Shown: piece after piece, positions 1-8,771 of the stretch
Layout of the letters: the number at the start of each line of letters is the position of its first letter
Position numbering within the stretch: the first letter of the stretch is position 1
From: JAGIBJ01 sp032119795
Lineage (GTDB): Bacteria; Actinomycetota; Thermoleophilia; Solirubrobacterales; Solirubrobacteraceae
Assembly: GCA_032119795.1 (NCBI GenBank)
Contig: JAUMFO010000041.1
Span: 1 to 64,000, forward strand
Reading direction: 5' to 3'
Length of the DNA stretch: 64,000 bases
The notes under the pieces: model-generated
Database searches by the model: none
Told to the model about the DNA's origin: nothing
What the model saw: the letters and a program-made list of their open reading frames with translations, nothing else
Program-made: the position numbers and the translations under genes

Positions 1-66
1 ACCTAAAGCTCAATATTCACCGCGCCCCCTTAGGGCACGGGAATACATACTGCTGAGTTTTCAAGG
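1..66 (-). promoter_or_regulatory. boxA-like rRNA leader or spacer, running off the left edge
   Basis: Read on the minus strand, 66-51 contains CCTTGAAAACTCAGCAG, which resembles the boxA antitermination element and its flank found just upstream of bacterial rRNA genes. The remaining 50 bases carry a GC-rich inverted patch (GTGCCC...GGGGCGC) and run off the window. No 16S 3' end (anti-Shine-Dalgarno) is seen between here and 450. This is therefore either the leader of an rRNA operon lying left of the window or the leader of an unlinked 23S gene. The identification rests on motif resemblance only. Confidence 0.42.
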
Positions 67-176
67 ACCGTCGCGCTCGCTCGAGATGAGGGATCCTCAT
101 CAAGATCTCGCGAAGGAGATCCGGCTCACTGCCGGGCGGAAGCTCTTGCGAGTTTCCGCGGCACCGGAGTCGCCGG

Positions 177-201
177 GCGAGAGACTGTAGCAGACTCTCG
201 C
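177..201 (-). promoter_or_regulatory. possible rRNA promoter -10 within an inverted repeat
   Basis: On the minus strand an extended -10-like element TGCTACAGT (TACAGT at 189-184) sits between the arms of a 7-bp inverted repeat, GCGAGAG/CTCTCGC, at 177-201. It lies about 110 bases upstream of the boxA-like element, a reasonable spacing for an rRNA leader. No convincing -35 is visible. The rest of 202-452 holds no gene I can support. Confidence 0.28.
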
Positions 202-452
202 TTCGGCCTGACTTCTCGGGCCGCTGCTCGCTCGCCGAGGCGATGAGCAGCTCGAGAAACCTAGCACGCCCGGTCAGGCGTTGCGTCGTCCCTGCCGTTG
301 GGTACGCGGCGCCGTCCCCTTGCGCGCTCGCAGCGCCCCAGCCGTTGGGGGATTTCGGGGTGCAACACCGCTTGCAACGACGAGCAGCCAGGTGGGGGTC
401 CTGTCTCTCGAATCTTCGCCGTGCTCGTTCCTGAGCTAGGGGGTCGTCGGCT

Positions 453-995
453 TCATCGGTCCGCGCGGGCTTCGCGGATCGCAGCCATCGAGACCATCAG
501 TCTCTGCGGCTCTCCCCGGACCGGCTTAAAGCCGAATCGCTCATAGAAGCCTGCGGCGCGCTTGTCGATCGCGTCGACCACGACCGCGCGCATCCCGATC
601 TCGTCGCCCGCGAGTAGGCAGCGGCCCGATGCGAAGTCGAGGAGGTGCACGCCGATCCCGCTCCCCTGGACCGAGCGATCCACTGCGAGACGCGCGATGA
701 GCGCAACGGGCACCGGGTAGTGCCGACTCATTCCTTGCGCGACCTCCGTGGTGGCCTCACTCGTGATGACTTGACCGGCGACGAGCGTTACGTAGCCCGC
801 GACGACGCCGGCATTGTCTGCCACGACGTACGTCCGGGTGGCATCGCGGCGCTCGGCCTGTGTGGCGGAGCGCTCGAGCCAACGATCGAGCGCGGGCACC
901 CCGCACTCCAGCCGGTCAGTCCGGTGGCGGGACCGGTTGAGCGGGACCGGCGGAAGCAGCGCTCGCCGTGGCGAGCCAGTGGAGCCGTCACCCAC
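453..995 (-). CDS. GNAT-family acetyltransferase toxin (TacT type)
   Basis: 180-residue GNAT acetyltransferase, predicted to be the toxin of a DUF1778-GNAT toxin-antitoxin pair. Known TacT toxins acetylate the amino group of charged tRNAs and stop translation. The acetyl-CoA-binding signature RSVQGSGIG is at residues 108-115, and the tyrosine expected to be catalytic is in FYERFGF (Tyr151). The N-terminal part has the CGVPALDRWL segment usual in this family. I start at GTG 995 because it overlaps the antitoxin stop by 8 bases; an upstream ATG at 1064 would lie deep inside the antitoxin gene. It is translated last in a two-gene operon with the antitoxin. The family call is strong; the tRNA target is inferred. 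Confidence 0.85.
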   Translation of the reverse strand: MGDGSTGSPRRALLPPVPLNRSRHRTDRLECGVPALDRWLERSATQAERRDATRTYVVADNAGVVAGYVTLVAGQVITSEATTEVAQGMSRHYPVPVALIARLAVDRSVQGSGIGVHLLDFASGRCLLAGDEIGMRAVVVDAIDKRAAGFYERFGFKPVRGEPQRLMVSMAAIREARADR

Positions 996-1257
996 CGAAG
1001 ACGTCGCCGGCACGCCGGTGCAGCTCGCGCAGTGCGACGACCGACTGCTCGTCGACCTCGTCAAGCTGGCGTAGGAAGGCCTCCGCGTCTCTATCGGAGA
1101 GTGCGAGCGTGGTGTCGTCGCGCAGGACCTCGGCGGCGCGGTCTCGGATCGCCCCCCTCACGAACTCGCTGACCGACTCACTGCATCGCGCCGCCGCCCG
1201 ATCGAGCAAAACGCGGTCCGACTCGGCCAACCGCAATTCCAAGCGAGACGAACGCAC
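988..1257 (-). CDS. DUF1778 ribbon-helix-helix antitoxin (TacA type)
   Basis: 89-residue protein with an N-terminal ribbon-helix-helix segment (RLELRLAESDRVLLDRAA) followed by the acidic helical tail typical of DUF1778 antitoxins. It would neutralise the overlapping GNAT toxin and, as in TacA, repress its own operon through the N-terminal DNA-binding part. The GTG start at 1257 directly follows a G-rich stretch that could serve as ribosome-binding site and gives the expected family length. The frame remains open further upstream, but that part does not look coding. A 17-nt inverted repeat lies 10 bases upstream and is a good operator candidate. Confidence 0.82.
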   Translation of the reverse strand: MRSSRLELRLAESDRVLLDRAAARCSESVSEFVRGAIRDRAAEVLRDDTTLALSDRDAEAFLRQLDEVDEQSVVALRELHRRAGDVFGG

Positions 1258-1267
1258 CCCCCCAAAT

Positions 1268-1284
1268 CGTACGGCGTTTGTACG
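1268..1284. promoter_or_regulatory. candidate operator of the DUF1778/GNAT operon
   Basis: Inverted repeat CGTAC-7 nt-GTACG at 1268-1284, just upstream of the antitoxin start at 1257. The position and arm-and-spacer layout suit autoregulation by a ribbon-helix-helix antitoxin. Not proven. Confidence 0.4.
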
Positions 1285-1312
1285 GACATGGCAACTGGGT
1301 TCCTTCCGCCGG

Positions 1313-2908
1313 TCAGCACCCGTAGACAAGGCCCAGGTCCAGGGCGCCGGTGGTGCAGTCCACCTCGACGGTTTCGACCATGTCGCGGTAGACCGCCGCG
1401 CAGCGCTGGGCAAACAACTCAAGGTCGGCCGCGTCGCGGATCGCCAGGGCCGCGCCGCCGGTCGCCTCGCAGCGTGCGCGGAGCGCGGCCGTCGGCTCGG
1501 CGCCGAGGACGCCGAGGACCACCGTCTCGCCGTACACCCCCGCGTACGGCTCGGGCGGCCAGCCTTGCGGCTCGCCCGGGTCCATTCCAGGACAGACCCA
1601 GTCGGCACCGACGCTCAGCTCGGTGGGGAGCTCCACCAGCGAGCTTCCGAGCACCGCGAGCAACATGGGGCCCGACAACCGCTGCGACTGTCGGAGCGCC
1701 GCCGGGAGATCGACCCGCGTGTGATCGACCCCGTGACGCAGCAGCGCCCGCGCGTAGCCACTCATCCGCTCCCCCACGCGCGCCATCCCGTCGGCGATCA
1801 GCCCGTGGCCGTACGAGTACATCGTTTGACCGATTCCCAGCCCGCGCCGATCGAGGGCGTCCGCGGCGTGCATCCGCAACGTCCCGGCCGGATCTGCGGC
1901 GATCGCTGCCGCGCTGCGCTCGAGATAGATCGCGACGTCGACGAAGTCCTCCGGGACGGGCGGCCTGCACTCCAGCATGGCAAGCGACGCAGCCATCGAC
2001 GCCTCGAGTTCGAGTTGCTCGGCTGCGCGGTCGGGAGTGTCGAGGGTGTGCGTCCCTTGCGGCGGTGCAACGGGCGTCGTGATCGCCTCTAGCTCGCCCC
2101 GCTCCTGCCAGAGCGCCAGCAGCTCGGCGTTGCGCGCGGACCGTTCCTCGTGCTCGGCGAGGCGGCGGCCGATCGCGGCCTCGACCGCGGTCAAGCGCTC
2201 GCGGCACACCGCGGCGAGCATCGCCGTGTCGGCCTCGTCGCGAACGACGACGACCGCGCCGCCCATGAGTTCGGCGTAGTGCCGCAGCTGCGGCGACGGC
2301 TCGGCTCCGATGGAGGCCACCACGACGCAGGTGTCAGATCCGGGGTGGAGCTGCCCGTAGCGGTGGTCTTCCTGCTCCTTCCCGCATGACCAGCACGGCT
2401 GCCCCCAAGGCGTGCAGGAGAGCAGCGGATCCGTGATGGGCACGTCTCGCCAGTGGGCGGCCTCGTACTTTGGATCGCGATCTGGCGCTGCCTGCAGCAA
2501 CTCCTCGTCGACCTCGAGATCGGGCGAACACAGCAGCACCACGAAGTTGGTGACGTCGCAATAGAACCCGCTCAGGTCCGTCAGTTCGGCCCTCAGGTAG
2601 TCGGTCTCCTCGTCCATCGACTGCTGCAGGAACGGCGCCGCGGGTTCCCCGAGGGGAACGGCTCGCCCACGCGCCACGTCCTGCGCGAACTCCAAGAGTT
2701 CGACCCGGGCAGTGAGCCCGCCGCGATCGAGCGCGGCAACGCAGGCGACGCGCAGGCGCCCGCCCGGGTCGAGGCCCAGCAGATCGGCCGAACGCTCGAC
2801 CAGGATCGACGTGTAGACGCAGTCGCGGTCTGCTCCCTCGCCGGTTCCCTGCTCGGGCTCCTCCTCACGGCCGATCCACACTCCCTCAACTTGCAACACC
2901 TGCTCCAT
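1313..2908 (-). CDS. large protein of unknown function in the defence island
   Basis: 531-residue acidic soluble protein with no family I recognise. A segment with CTPWGQPCWSCGKEQEDH near residues 165-182 has three cysteines and a nearby histidine and could bind a metal. No signal peptide or membrane span is visible. It starts at ATG 2908 and lies 95 bases downstream of the helicase stop on the same strand, so it could be the last gene of a helicase/nuclease transcription unit. Two halves of the sequence carry similar local patterns (an acidic strand followed by GGAxxxxRDEAD and GGAALAIRDAAD), suggesting an internal duplication. Function unknown; the context makes a defence or stress role possible but not shown. 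Confidence 0.7.
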   Translation of the reverse strand: MEQVLQVEGVWIGREEEPEQGTGEGADRDCVYTSILVERSADLLGLDPGGRLRVACVAALDRGGLTARVELLEFAQDVARGRAVPLGEPAAPFLQQSMDEETDYLRAELTDLSGFYCDVTNFVVLLCSPDLEVDEELLQAAPDRDPKYEAAHWRDVPITDPLLSCTPWGQPCWSCGKEQEDHRYGQLHPGSDTCVVVASIGAEPSPQLRHYAELMGGAVVVVRDEADTAMLAAVCRERLTAVEAAIGRRLAEHEERSARNAELLALWQERGELEAITTPVAPPQGTHTLDTPDRAAEQLELEASMAASLAMLECRPPVPEDFVDVAIYLERSAAAIAADPAGTLRMHAADALDRRGLGIGQTMYSYGHGLIADGMARVGERMSGYARALLRHGVDHTRVDLPAALRQSQRLSGPMLLAVLGSSLVELPTELSVGADWVCPGMDPGEPQGWPPEPYAGVYGETVVLGVLGAEPTAALRARCEATGGAALAIRDAADLELFAQRCAAVYRDMVETVEVDCTTGALDLGLVYGC

Positions 2909-3003
2909 GCCGCCAAGACTGGCCGCTCAGGTGTGACGCGTCTGCGCAGGACTGCACCAACTTTGCGCAGCCTTCGCGGCGTTGTCGATCTCGCCTGAAG
3001 CGA

Positions 3004-6000
3004 CTAGTCGAGGTGAGGCCTCACGGGAAGCCCGGCGAGGTCGGCGATGTAGGGCAGATCGATCCAGGCCTCACGATCACCGATCACGTAGAGCCGATGG
3101 CGCGCGCGGCTTACCGCAACGTTCAACAGGTTTGGTTTCGACGTCGCCCATTGCTTCGCGCCAGGTCTGCTCGCTGCGCCCCCGAGCACTAGCACGACGA
3201 CGTCTGCCTCCATCCCCTGGATCGTGTGAATCGTGCCGCCGCGTGGGCCGGCGGCCTGATCGAGGTGGCGCCGATTCAGCTCATCGGCAACGTCCCGAAA
3301 TGGCGTCACTACGAACACTTCGCGCAGATCAAAGCCTCCGGCGCGCAGGTGATCAAGAACCCGCTGAAGTCGCTTTCCCTCGGCGGCACGCCAGTGGCCG
3401 TCGTCGTCGCGGCTCGTTGCCGTCACATCGAGCCAAGAACTCGGGGCGTTCAACGCGGCGTGTGCGGGAGACGGGCCGGTCGCGCACACCATGCGCCCGG
3501 CGTACGCAATCTCGTTGACCAGATCAAAGATCGGGCGTTGGCATCGCCGATGCACGTTGAGGGGGACGCCGACCCAAAGGTGCTCGTCCCCCCGGCGACT
3601 GCCCCACTGCATCGTCGCGTCGGCGAGGCGCTGCACTGACGCTTGCGGCGACACGTAGGCCTGGCCGGCTCCGCACCGAACCCGAATCGCTTCCGCCAGC
3701 GACGACGGCACTCCGCTGACGGGCTCGAGCTGCAGCGGATCGCCGACGATAACGGCCCGCCGACACCGCCAGAGTGCGCCGACGGCCTGCTGCGGCGTAG
3801 CTTGACCGGCTTCGTCGATCAGAACGCAACCAAGATCCTCGGCCTCCAAACCAGCAAGCAGCGAAGGGAGCGACGCGAACGTCGTGCTGACCACTGGGAC
3901 CAGTAGGAACAGGGTTTGCCAGGCGGCCAGGATGACGTCATGACTGAGTCCCGCGGGCCGTCCGGCGACGAGTTCAAAAGCAACGCGAAGCGTCTTTCGC
4001 ATCATGCCGCGGCACGCCATCACGGTGGCCGTATGGAGATCGAGCGCGGCCACGAAGCATTCGCTGCGCGCTGCGTTCCAGACGGGATCGGTCCAGAGCG
4101 CCCGCTGATCTCTCTCCGCGGCGTCCTCGTCCCAAGCGTCGCTTGGGACGGCAAACGGATACGGGCCGGCGGTAGCTATCTCGGCGTTTCGGAGGGCCTG
4201 CGACGTGGCCTCGACATCGGCGCTGGCTAGCTGGACGGCTCGAGCCGCGGACTCCAGCTCGTGCGTCGCGTTGGCCTGTGCACGGTGCCCTTCGGCGACC
4301 CGCCGGGCTGCCTCGCTCGCTGCCGCCGCAGCCACCAAACGTGCGGCCTCCCGGGCGCGGCCGGCCGCTCGGAGTCGACGCCAGCGACCAGTCGGAGTCG
4401 GTCCTCCTAGCGCCACCAGCCTGGCGTCTTGCGCGTCGCGCGCGGCTTCGAGCGCCTGAATTTCACGCACCCACGCGTCGCGTTCCTTCTCGAGCCGGCG
4501 ATACTCGCGCCCGACTTCGGCTGCGCACGCCTCGGCCGCGCGGAGCACCTCCGGGAGCTGCCGAAGCGCGACGAAGGCGTCATCGATCGCGGTTCGCTCG
4601 GCGCGCAGCACTTCAACGCTCGCATGCGTCGCCGAAAAGTGGGCTTTTGCGGCGCGCCACGCGGCGTTGGCCTCAGCGGCGGTCGGCAGGGGCCGATCGT
4701 GCGTGCTCGGTGGAGCTTGGGCTTTGCGCTGACCGCCAAGAAGCCTCCACAAACCAGGCTCAGCGGACGCATCCGTGCCCCACCAAACCGCCTGCGCGAA
4801 ACCCTTGCGGTACTCACGTTTGCCAAGCCGAGCTGCGACGAGCGCCCACGCCTCGGGTGCCGCGGCGGCAGCCGCGGCTGATGGTGGCACGCCGTCGCCT
4901 CCCCGGAGATCGGTGGCCTGTGCCGAGATCAGCGCCGAGGTCGCGAGGCCGGCAAACCGCGGATCGGTGGCGCTACGCCAGGCGGCGTCGACGGCACCGA
5001 CGTCCGGGAGTTCAAGCGAAACGTTCTTTGCGGCCGCGTTGGTGGCGCACGCAAGCAGCAGCTCGCGACCAGCCAGCTGTGGGACCGGTGCGTGGACGCG
5101 AATGTCCTCGCCGTCAACGACGCAGCGCACCTCGTTTCCGAACGCCTCGCTGGCGCGCGTGAGTTTTGCGATCTCGACGGCCCGCTCGACGACATGGCCG
5201 GCGATGAGGTCGCGAAGCATCGTCGTTTTGCCGGTACCCGGAGGACCGTTCACTGCGGTGATCGGCGCCGCGGCCTCGGCCAGTGCGAGGTTGACGGCCA
5301 GCTGCTGCCCGAGGGCGAGGTCGTGCTTGGGATTGGCGGGCCAGCGCCCAGCTGGAATCCGGTGGGGGGCGCTTTGTTCCTCGACAGCCCCAAGGTCGGT
5401 GTCGGTGTCGACGCGATCCGCAGGTTCTCGCGCGTCAGTCGACCCGTCGAGGTACGCGGCGAGCGCCGTGTCGCTGCGGAGTTCGGAGAGGTACGGTTGG
5501 ATGCGTTGGAGGTCGCGGACGGCGAAGCTGTTCAAGATCGCATCGGACGAGCGCGGGCTGCCGATCTTTTGCGCCCACGTCGAGGTTCGAACGGTGCGTT
5601 CGATCGCCAGTTGGCCACTGAGTTCGAGATGGCGGTCAGCGGCGTCGAGCACCGCGGTGATCTGTGGCCAGTCCAGCGGAACGGCGGAGCATCCTTCAGC
5701 GTCGATCGCTGGCTCTTTCGACGCCCCCTGCGCGGCAGCGATGACGATGCCCGCAAACGAGGCGCGGAGTTCGTCTTCGGCGACCTCGAAGTCCACGAGC
5801 CAGCGGTCGTGCTCTACCCCGCGTTTGAGCGTCGTGGCTAGCGACCAGGCCGCGCTGGAGATCTGAAGCGTGGCGAGGTCTGGCCGACCGTCGGTCGTCA
5901 ACGCGATGGAAAGCAGTGGCGCGGGCAGGCTGGTGGGTTTTCGGCGCTCGCGTGATTCCTCAGCGCCAGGGAAGAGCTGCTCAACGCGATCGTAGGCGGC

Positions 6001-6309
6001 GCCGAGATCAAAACGGCCGAGCAGCAACCCATGCCGCCACTCCGTGCTCCGGTGCTGCAACGTCCGCCCGAACGCCGGGTGGCCAACTTCCCACGGCAGC
6101 GGCCGATGGAGCGGCACGTCGAGCTGGAGCGTCCCGCCCGAAGCGCCATTGCCGTGCGGACTCAAGCGACGCAGCGTCTGACTCTCAAACCGCTCGATCG
6201 CGACCCACGCGTCAAGCGCAGTGGCGCGATGGCCGTGAACGTGTACGTGCTTCCCCAATGCAGAACCCCAGCGCTCCGGCGGCGGGGGAACCGACCAGTG
6301 ACTCGACAC
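3004..6309 (-). CDS. SF1 helicase, UPF1/DNA2-like, with long insert
   Basis: 1101-residue superfamily 1 helicase. Walker A GPPGTGKTT is at residues 355-363, a Walker B/motif II of DEAG type (LIDEAGQAT) lies near 825, the SF1 motif HTIQGMEADVV at about 1028-1038, and motif VI VAVSRARHRLYVIGD near 1064-1078. Between motifs I and II is an alanine/arginine-rich region (about 540-720) that is probably coiled coil, as in AAA_11/AAA_12 helicases of defence loci. The N-terminal 330 residues are of unknown fold. The start is GTG at 6309, without a clear ribosome-binding site. It is followed by the unknown 531-residue gene and preceded at 113 bases by the PD-(D/E)XK gene, all on the minus strand. ATP-dependent translocation on nucleic acid is expected; the substrate is unknown. 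Confidence 0.85.
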   Translation of the reverse strand: MSSHWSVPPPPERWGSALGKHVHVHGHRATALDAWVAIERFESQTLRRLSPHGNGASGGTLQLDVPLHRPLPWEVGHPAFGRTLQHRSTEWRHGLLLGRFDLGAAYDRVEQLFPGAEESRERRKPTSLPAPLLSIALTTDGRPDLATLQISSAAWSLATTLKRGVEHDRWLVDFEVAEDELRASFAGIVIAAAQGASKEPAIDAEGCSAVPLDWPQITAVLDAADRHLELSGQLAIERTVRTSTWAQKIGSPRSSDAILNSFAVRDLQRIQPYLSELRSDTALAAYLDGSTDAREPADRVDTDTDLGAVEEQSAPHRIPAGRWPANPKHDLALGQQLAVNLALAEAAAPITAVNGPPGTGKTTMLRDLIAGHVVERAVEIAKLTRASEAFGNEVRCVVDGEDIRVHAPVPQLAGRELLLACATNAAAKNVSLELPDVGAVDAAWRSATDPRFAGLATSALISAQATDLRGGDGVPPSAAAAAAAPEAWALVAARLGKREYRKGFAQAVWWGTDASAEPGLWRLLGGQRKAQAPPSTHDRPLPTAAEANAAWRAAKAHFSATHASVEVLRAERTAIDDAFVALRQLPEVLRAAEACAAEVGREYRRLEKERDAWVREIQALEAARDAQDARLVALGGPTPTGRWRRLRAAGRAREAARLVAAAAASEAARRVAEGHRAQANATHELESAARAVQLASADVEATSQALRNAEIATAGPYPFAVPSDAWDEDAAERDQRALWTDPVWNAARSECFVAALDLHTATVMACRGMMRKTLRVAFELVAGRPAGLSHDVILAAWQTLFLLVPVVSTTFASLPSLLAGLEAEDLGCVLIDEAGQATPQQAVGALWRCRRAVIVGDPLQLEPVSGVPSSLAEAIRVRCGAGQAYVSPQASVQRLADATMQWGSRRGDEHLWVGVPLNVHRRCQRPIFDLVNEIAYAGRMVCATGPSPAHAALNAPSSWLDVTATSRDDDGHWRAAEGKRLQRVLDHLRAGGFDLREVFVVTPFRDVADELNRRHLDQAAGPRGGTIHTIQGMEADVVVLVLGGAASRPGAKQWATSKPNLLNVAVSRARHRLYVIGDREAWIDLPYIADLAGLPVRPHLD

Positions 6310-6423
6310 CGGAGCGTACGGAAAGCGCCGGGTGAAGAGCTGAAGGCCAACTCAGGACCACCATGCGTCGCGACAACGCACCAGGATCGTCCCGCGTCCC
6401 CTCGTAGGAGGCGGTCGCCGGAG

Positions 6424-7866
6424 TCAGTCTGCGCGCTCCTGCGCCTCGAGTTCTTTGACGCGGAGGTTGTACTTCTCGAGATCGGAGAGTTCGCGACCTT
6501 CACCGGCGTCGCGGGGACCATCGATGAACGGCGGCGGATCAGCGCTGGGCGCCGACGAAGCAGCGAGTGTTGCCGCAGCCGGCGCCTCGCGGAGCTTCGG
6601 CGCCTTGGGCTGCCAGGCCGCGAGGTGCTGCAGTACGACGCGGTAGAACTCGCCGACCTGTGCTTTGGTGTCGCCGACGAACGAGCCTTTGAGCTTGCCG
6701 CGCTTGGCACCGAGGGGACGCGTGAGTTCGAGGACGAACGCCTTCGGCTCGCGCCTGGGATCGGTCGGAGAGAGCAGCTTCTCGGGATCCACGCGCGCCT
6801 CGCCCAGCAGCATCGAAGTCGTCTCCGAGGTGCTCTTGAACCCGACCTCCACGCGCAGATCGGCTGGCGCCTCGTCGAGCTGGCGGATCAGCCACTTGAT
6901 GCGCGTGAGCGGCTTGGTCTCCTCGGGCGCCTTCACGGTGCAGCACGTCGAGACGCGTTTGGTGCGCAGGTCCGCACGGAGTTCAAGGTCGCCGGCGGTG
7001 TCCTCGATGCGAATCGACGCACCCAGGCAACCGTCGTCAATGACCCGGGTGAGCGCGGCGGCATGACGTTCATCGGCCGTCGACTTGCGGGGCCGGACCA
7101 CGGCAACTTCGACGCCGAGGTCTTGCTCGAGCCCGAGCGACAGGTAGTCGGTGAACCGATCGAACTCGCGGCAGAGGTCCTTGGCGGCCGCATCGGCTGA
7201 GCGCAGCGTGCCGTGGTGAGCAGCGTCGCGGGCCGTCACCCAGTTCGCGCCCATGTCCTTGAAGCCGCCCGCGCCCGAGGACTCGTGATCGAGGTAGGCG
7301 ATGAGCTCGCTGAGGATCCACGCCTGATCGGGATCCGAGATACCGCGATACCGCTCTTGGACGACCGCCTCGGTGATGATTCGCCACCACGACAGGTGCT
7401 TGACGGGCATCGCGCGGAGCTTGGTCCCGTGGATCGTCATCGGGAGGTCATCGACCGACGACGTGATCGCCGAGCTGATCGTGAGCACCGCGTCGAACCC
7501 GTGCCGCTTGCCTACGTCGATGTAGCGCGTGACCTGCTCGCTCGTGAGCTCCGCGTCTCCCGTCTTGACCTCTACCAGGCAGGACCAGCGCGTCTTGCCG
7601 CGCTCGATCACGATGGCCCCGTCCGGTCGGTGGACTTTGCCGTCGGCGTCCTTCAGAGGGACCTCGACGTAGGTCGACATCTGCCCCTTCGGCGCGCCGA
7701 CCGGCTTGAGTACGGCCTGCGCAAACTCCGGGACGGCCTTGAGGACGGCAAGTAGCGCGCTCGTCGCCCGCGCCTCCTGCTCTTGCTGGCCCTTGATGCC
7801 ACCGGTCGGAATCAGCCGGGCCGGAAGCCAGGCGTCGACGGTCTGCTCGGCAGCGGCGGGCGGCAT
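6424..7866 (-). CDS. PD-(D/E)XK nuclease-like protein
   Basis: 480-residue protein. The N-terminal 130 residues carry an almost textbook PD-(D/E)XK core: P81-D82 in RPDGAIV, then E99-V-K101 in LVEVKTG, followed by an E110-Q-V-T-R-Y helix. This is the arrangement of many restriction and repair nucleases. The remainder is mixed alpha/beta of unknown fold, ending in an acidic coiled-coil-like tail. Related actinobacterial proteins are often annotated only as stress response or hypothetical. It starts at ATG 7866, and the stop lies 113 bases before the helicase start, suggesting a nuclease-helicase pair. Nuclease activity is predicted from the active-site residues only. Confidence 0.72.
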   Translation of the reverse strand: MPPAAAEQTVDAWLPARLIPTGGIKGQQEQEARATSALLAVLKAVPEFAQAVLKPVGAPKGQMSTYVEVPLKDADGKVHRPDGAIVIERGKTRWSCLVEVKTGDAELTSEQVTRYIDVGKRHGFDAVLTISSAITSSVDDLPMTIHGTKLRAMPVKHLSWWRIITEAVVQERYRGISDPDQAWILSELIAYLDHESSGAGGFKDMGANWVTARDAAHHGTLRSADAAAKDLCREFDRFTDYLSLGLEQDLGVEVAVVRPRKSTADERHAAALTRVIDDGCLGASIRIEDTAGDLELRADLRTKRVSTCCTVKAPEETKPLTRIKWLIRQLDEAPADLRVEVGFKSTSETTSMLLGEARVDPEKLLSPTDPRREPKAFVLELTRPLGAKRGKLKGSFVGDTKAQVGEFYRVVLQHLAAWQPKAPKLREAPAAATLAASSAPSADPPPFIDGPRDAGEGRELSDLEKYNLRVKELEAQERAD

Positions 7867-7983
7867 TGAGTGGGGTTTGTGGCGCGTGGGGACTCTCCTG
7901 CCGGATGGGTCGGTCTCGCGCGCGTGGCGTGGGAAGTTTGCGGAATGCGGCTAGGCGGCTGGCTCGGCGTGAGTCGCGCTCGG

Positions 7984-8508
7984 TCACGCCGCTTGGGCCA
8001 GCCGTTGCACTTCATGGCGCGCCGACTCGTCGAGCTGCGCCGAACGCGCGCGAAGTTCCAGGGCTGCGTTCACGGCCGCGACGTACACGGCGTCTTCGCG
8101 CGCGCCCGTAGACGCGGCGCCTGCCCACGCGAGCACGTCGCTAAGTCGCCAGAGCCGATTGCGCTGGCGGCTGTGACTCACCGGCGCCGGGAAATCACCG
8201 GGCCCGCGCGCACCACTCACGAGCAGCCGGATGCTCTCGCGCGTGCGGCCGAGGCGTTCAGCGATCTCGCTTGCGGTGACGAGGTCGTCGGGCTCCACGC
8301 GCGCAACCCGCATCGGCGTGCGTTCGACGTCGCGGATCGCACTCCAGATCGCGTCCTTCAGGCTCTCCGCCACTCGATCAAACTCGGCGAAGTGCACTCC
8401 GTCAACGGCGCCAAACAGGGCGTCGTCGCAACCGGCTTCGTGAAGGGCATCGAGGTGCGGCTCGGCGCCCCCAATGAGGACGAGCGTGAAGTTCTGCTCA
8501 GTCATGTG
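7984..8508 (-). CDS. helix-turn-helix DNA-binding protein
   Basis: 174-residue protein. Residues 1-75 form a small alpha/beta region of HicB-like flavour (FTLVLIGG, then GCDDALFGAVDGVHF). Residues 75-130 carry a helix-turn-helix, with VTASEIAERLGRTRESIRLL as the recognition unit, followed by the GPGDFPAPV wing common in this family. I choose ATG 8508 rather than the upstream frame opening at 8571 because the protein then begins with the conserved MTEQNFTLVL strand. It is divergent from the Fic gene and upstream of the nuclease and helicase, so it may regulate either. Function as a regulator is inferred. Confidence 0.7.
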   Translation of the reverse strand, partial: HMTEQNFTLVLIGGAEPHLDALHEAGCDDALFGAVDGVHFAEFDRVAESLKDAIWSAIRDVERTPMRVARVEPDDLVTASEIAERLGRTRESIRLLVSGARGPGDFPAPVSHSRQRNRLWRLSDVLAWAGAASTGAREDAVYVAAVNAALELRARSAQLDESARHEVQRLAQAA

Positions 8509-8771
8509 TTCTCGCCGTGCCGGCCACGCGACACGGGAGTTCAGCGTAGGCCTGCCGTTGGCAACTGTCAACGCGGGCGGTCGAATAGTCGGCTTGCGAG
8601 GTTTCCCTGAAGGCCGCCCACCGAAACTTCACCGGGTTGCGGAGTGAGCACAGGAAACATTGGGAGGTCGGCGGGGACGGGGCAGATCTGACGCGGCCTA
8701 CTGGGCCGCAACCTCACTCGAAACGGCGCTCAACGCACTAGACGCCCCCGCCGTGAGTAGCGTTCTCGGAC

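Noticed and set aside
8632..8720. GGTTGCGG/CCGCAACC inverted repeat upstream of Fic
   Set aside because: Arms are far apart with no consistent regulatory position; likely chance in GC-rich DNA.
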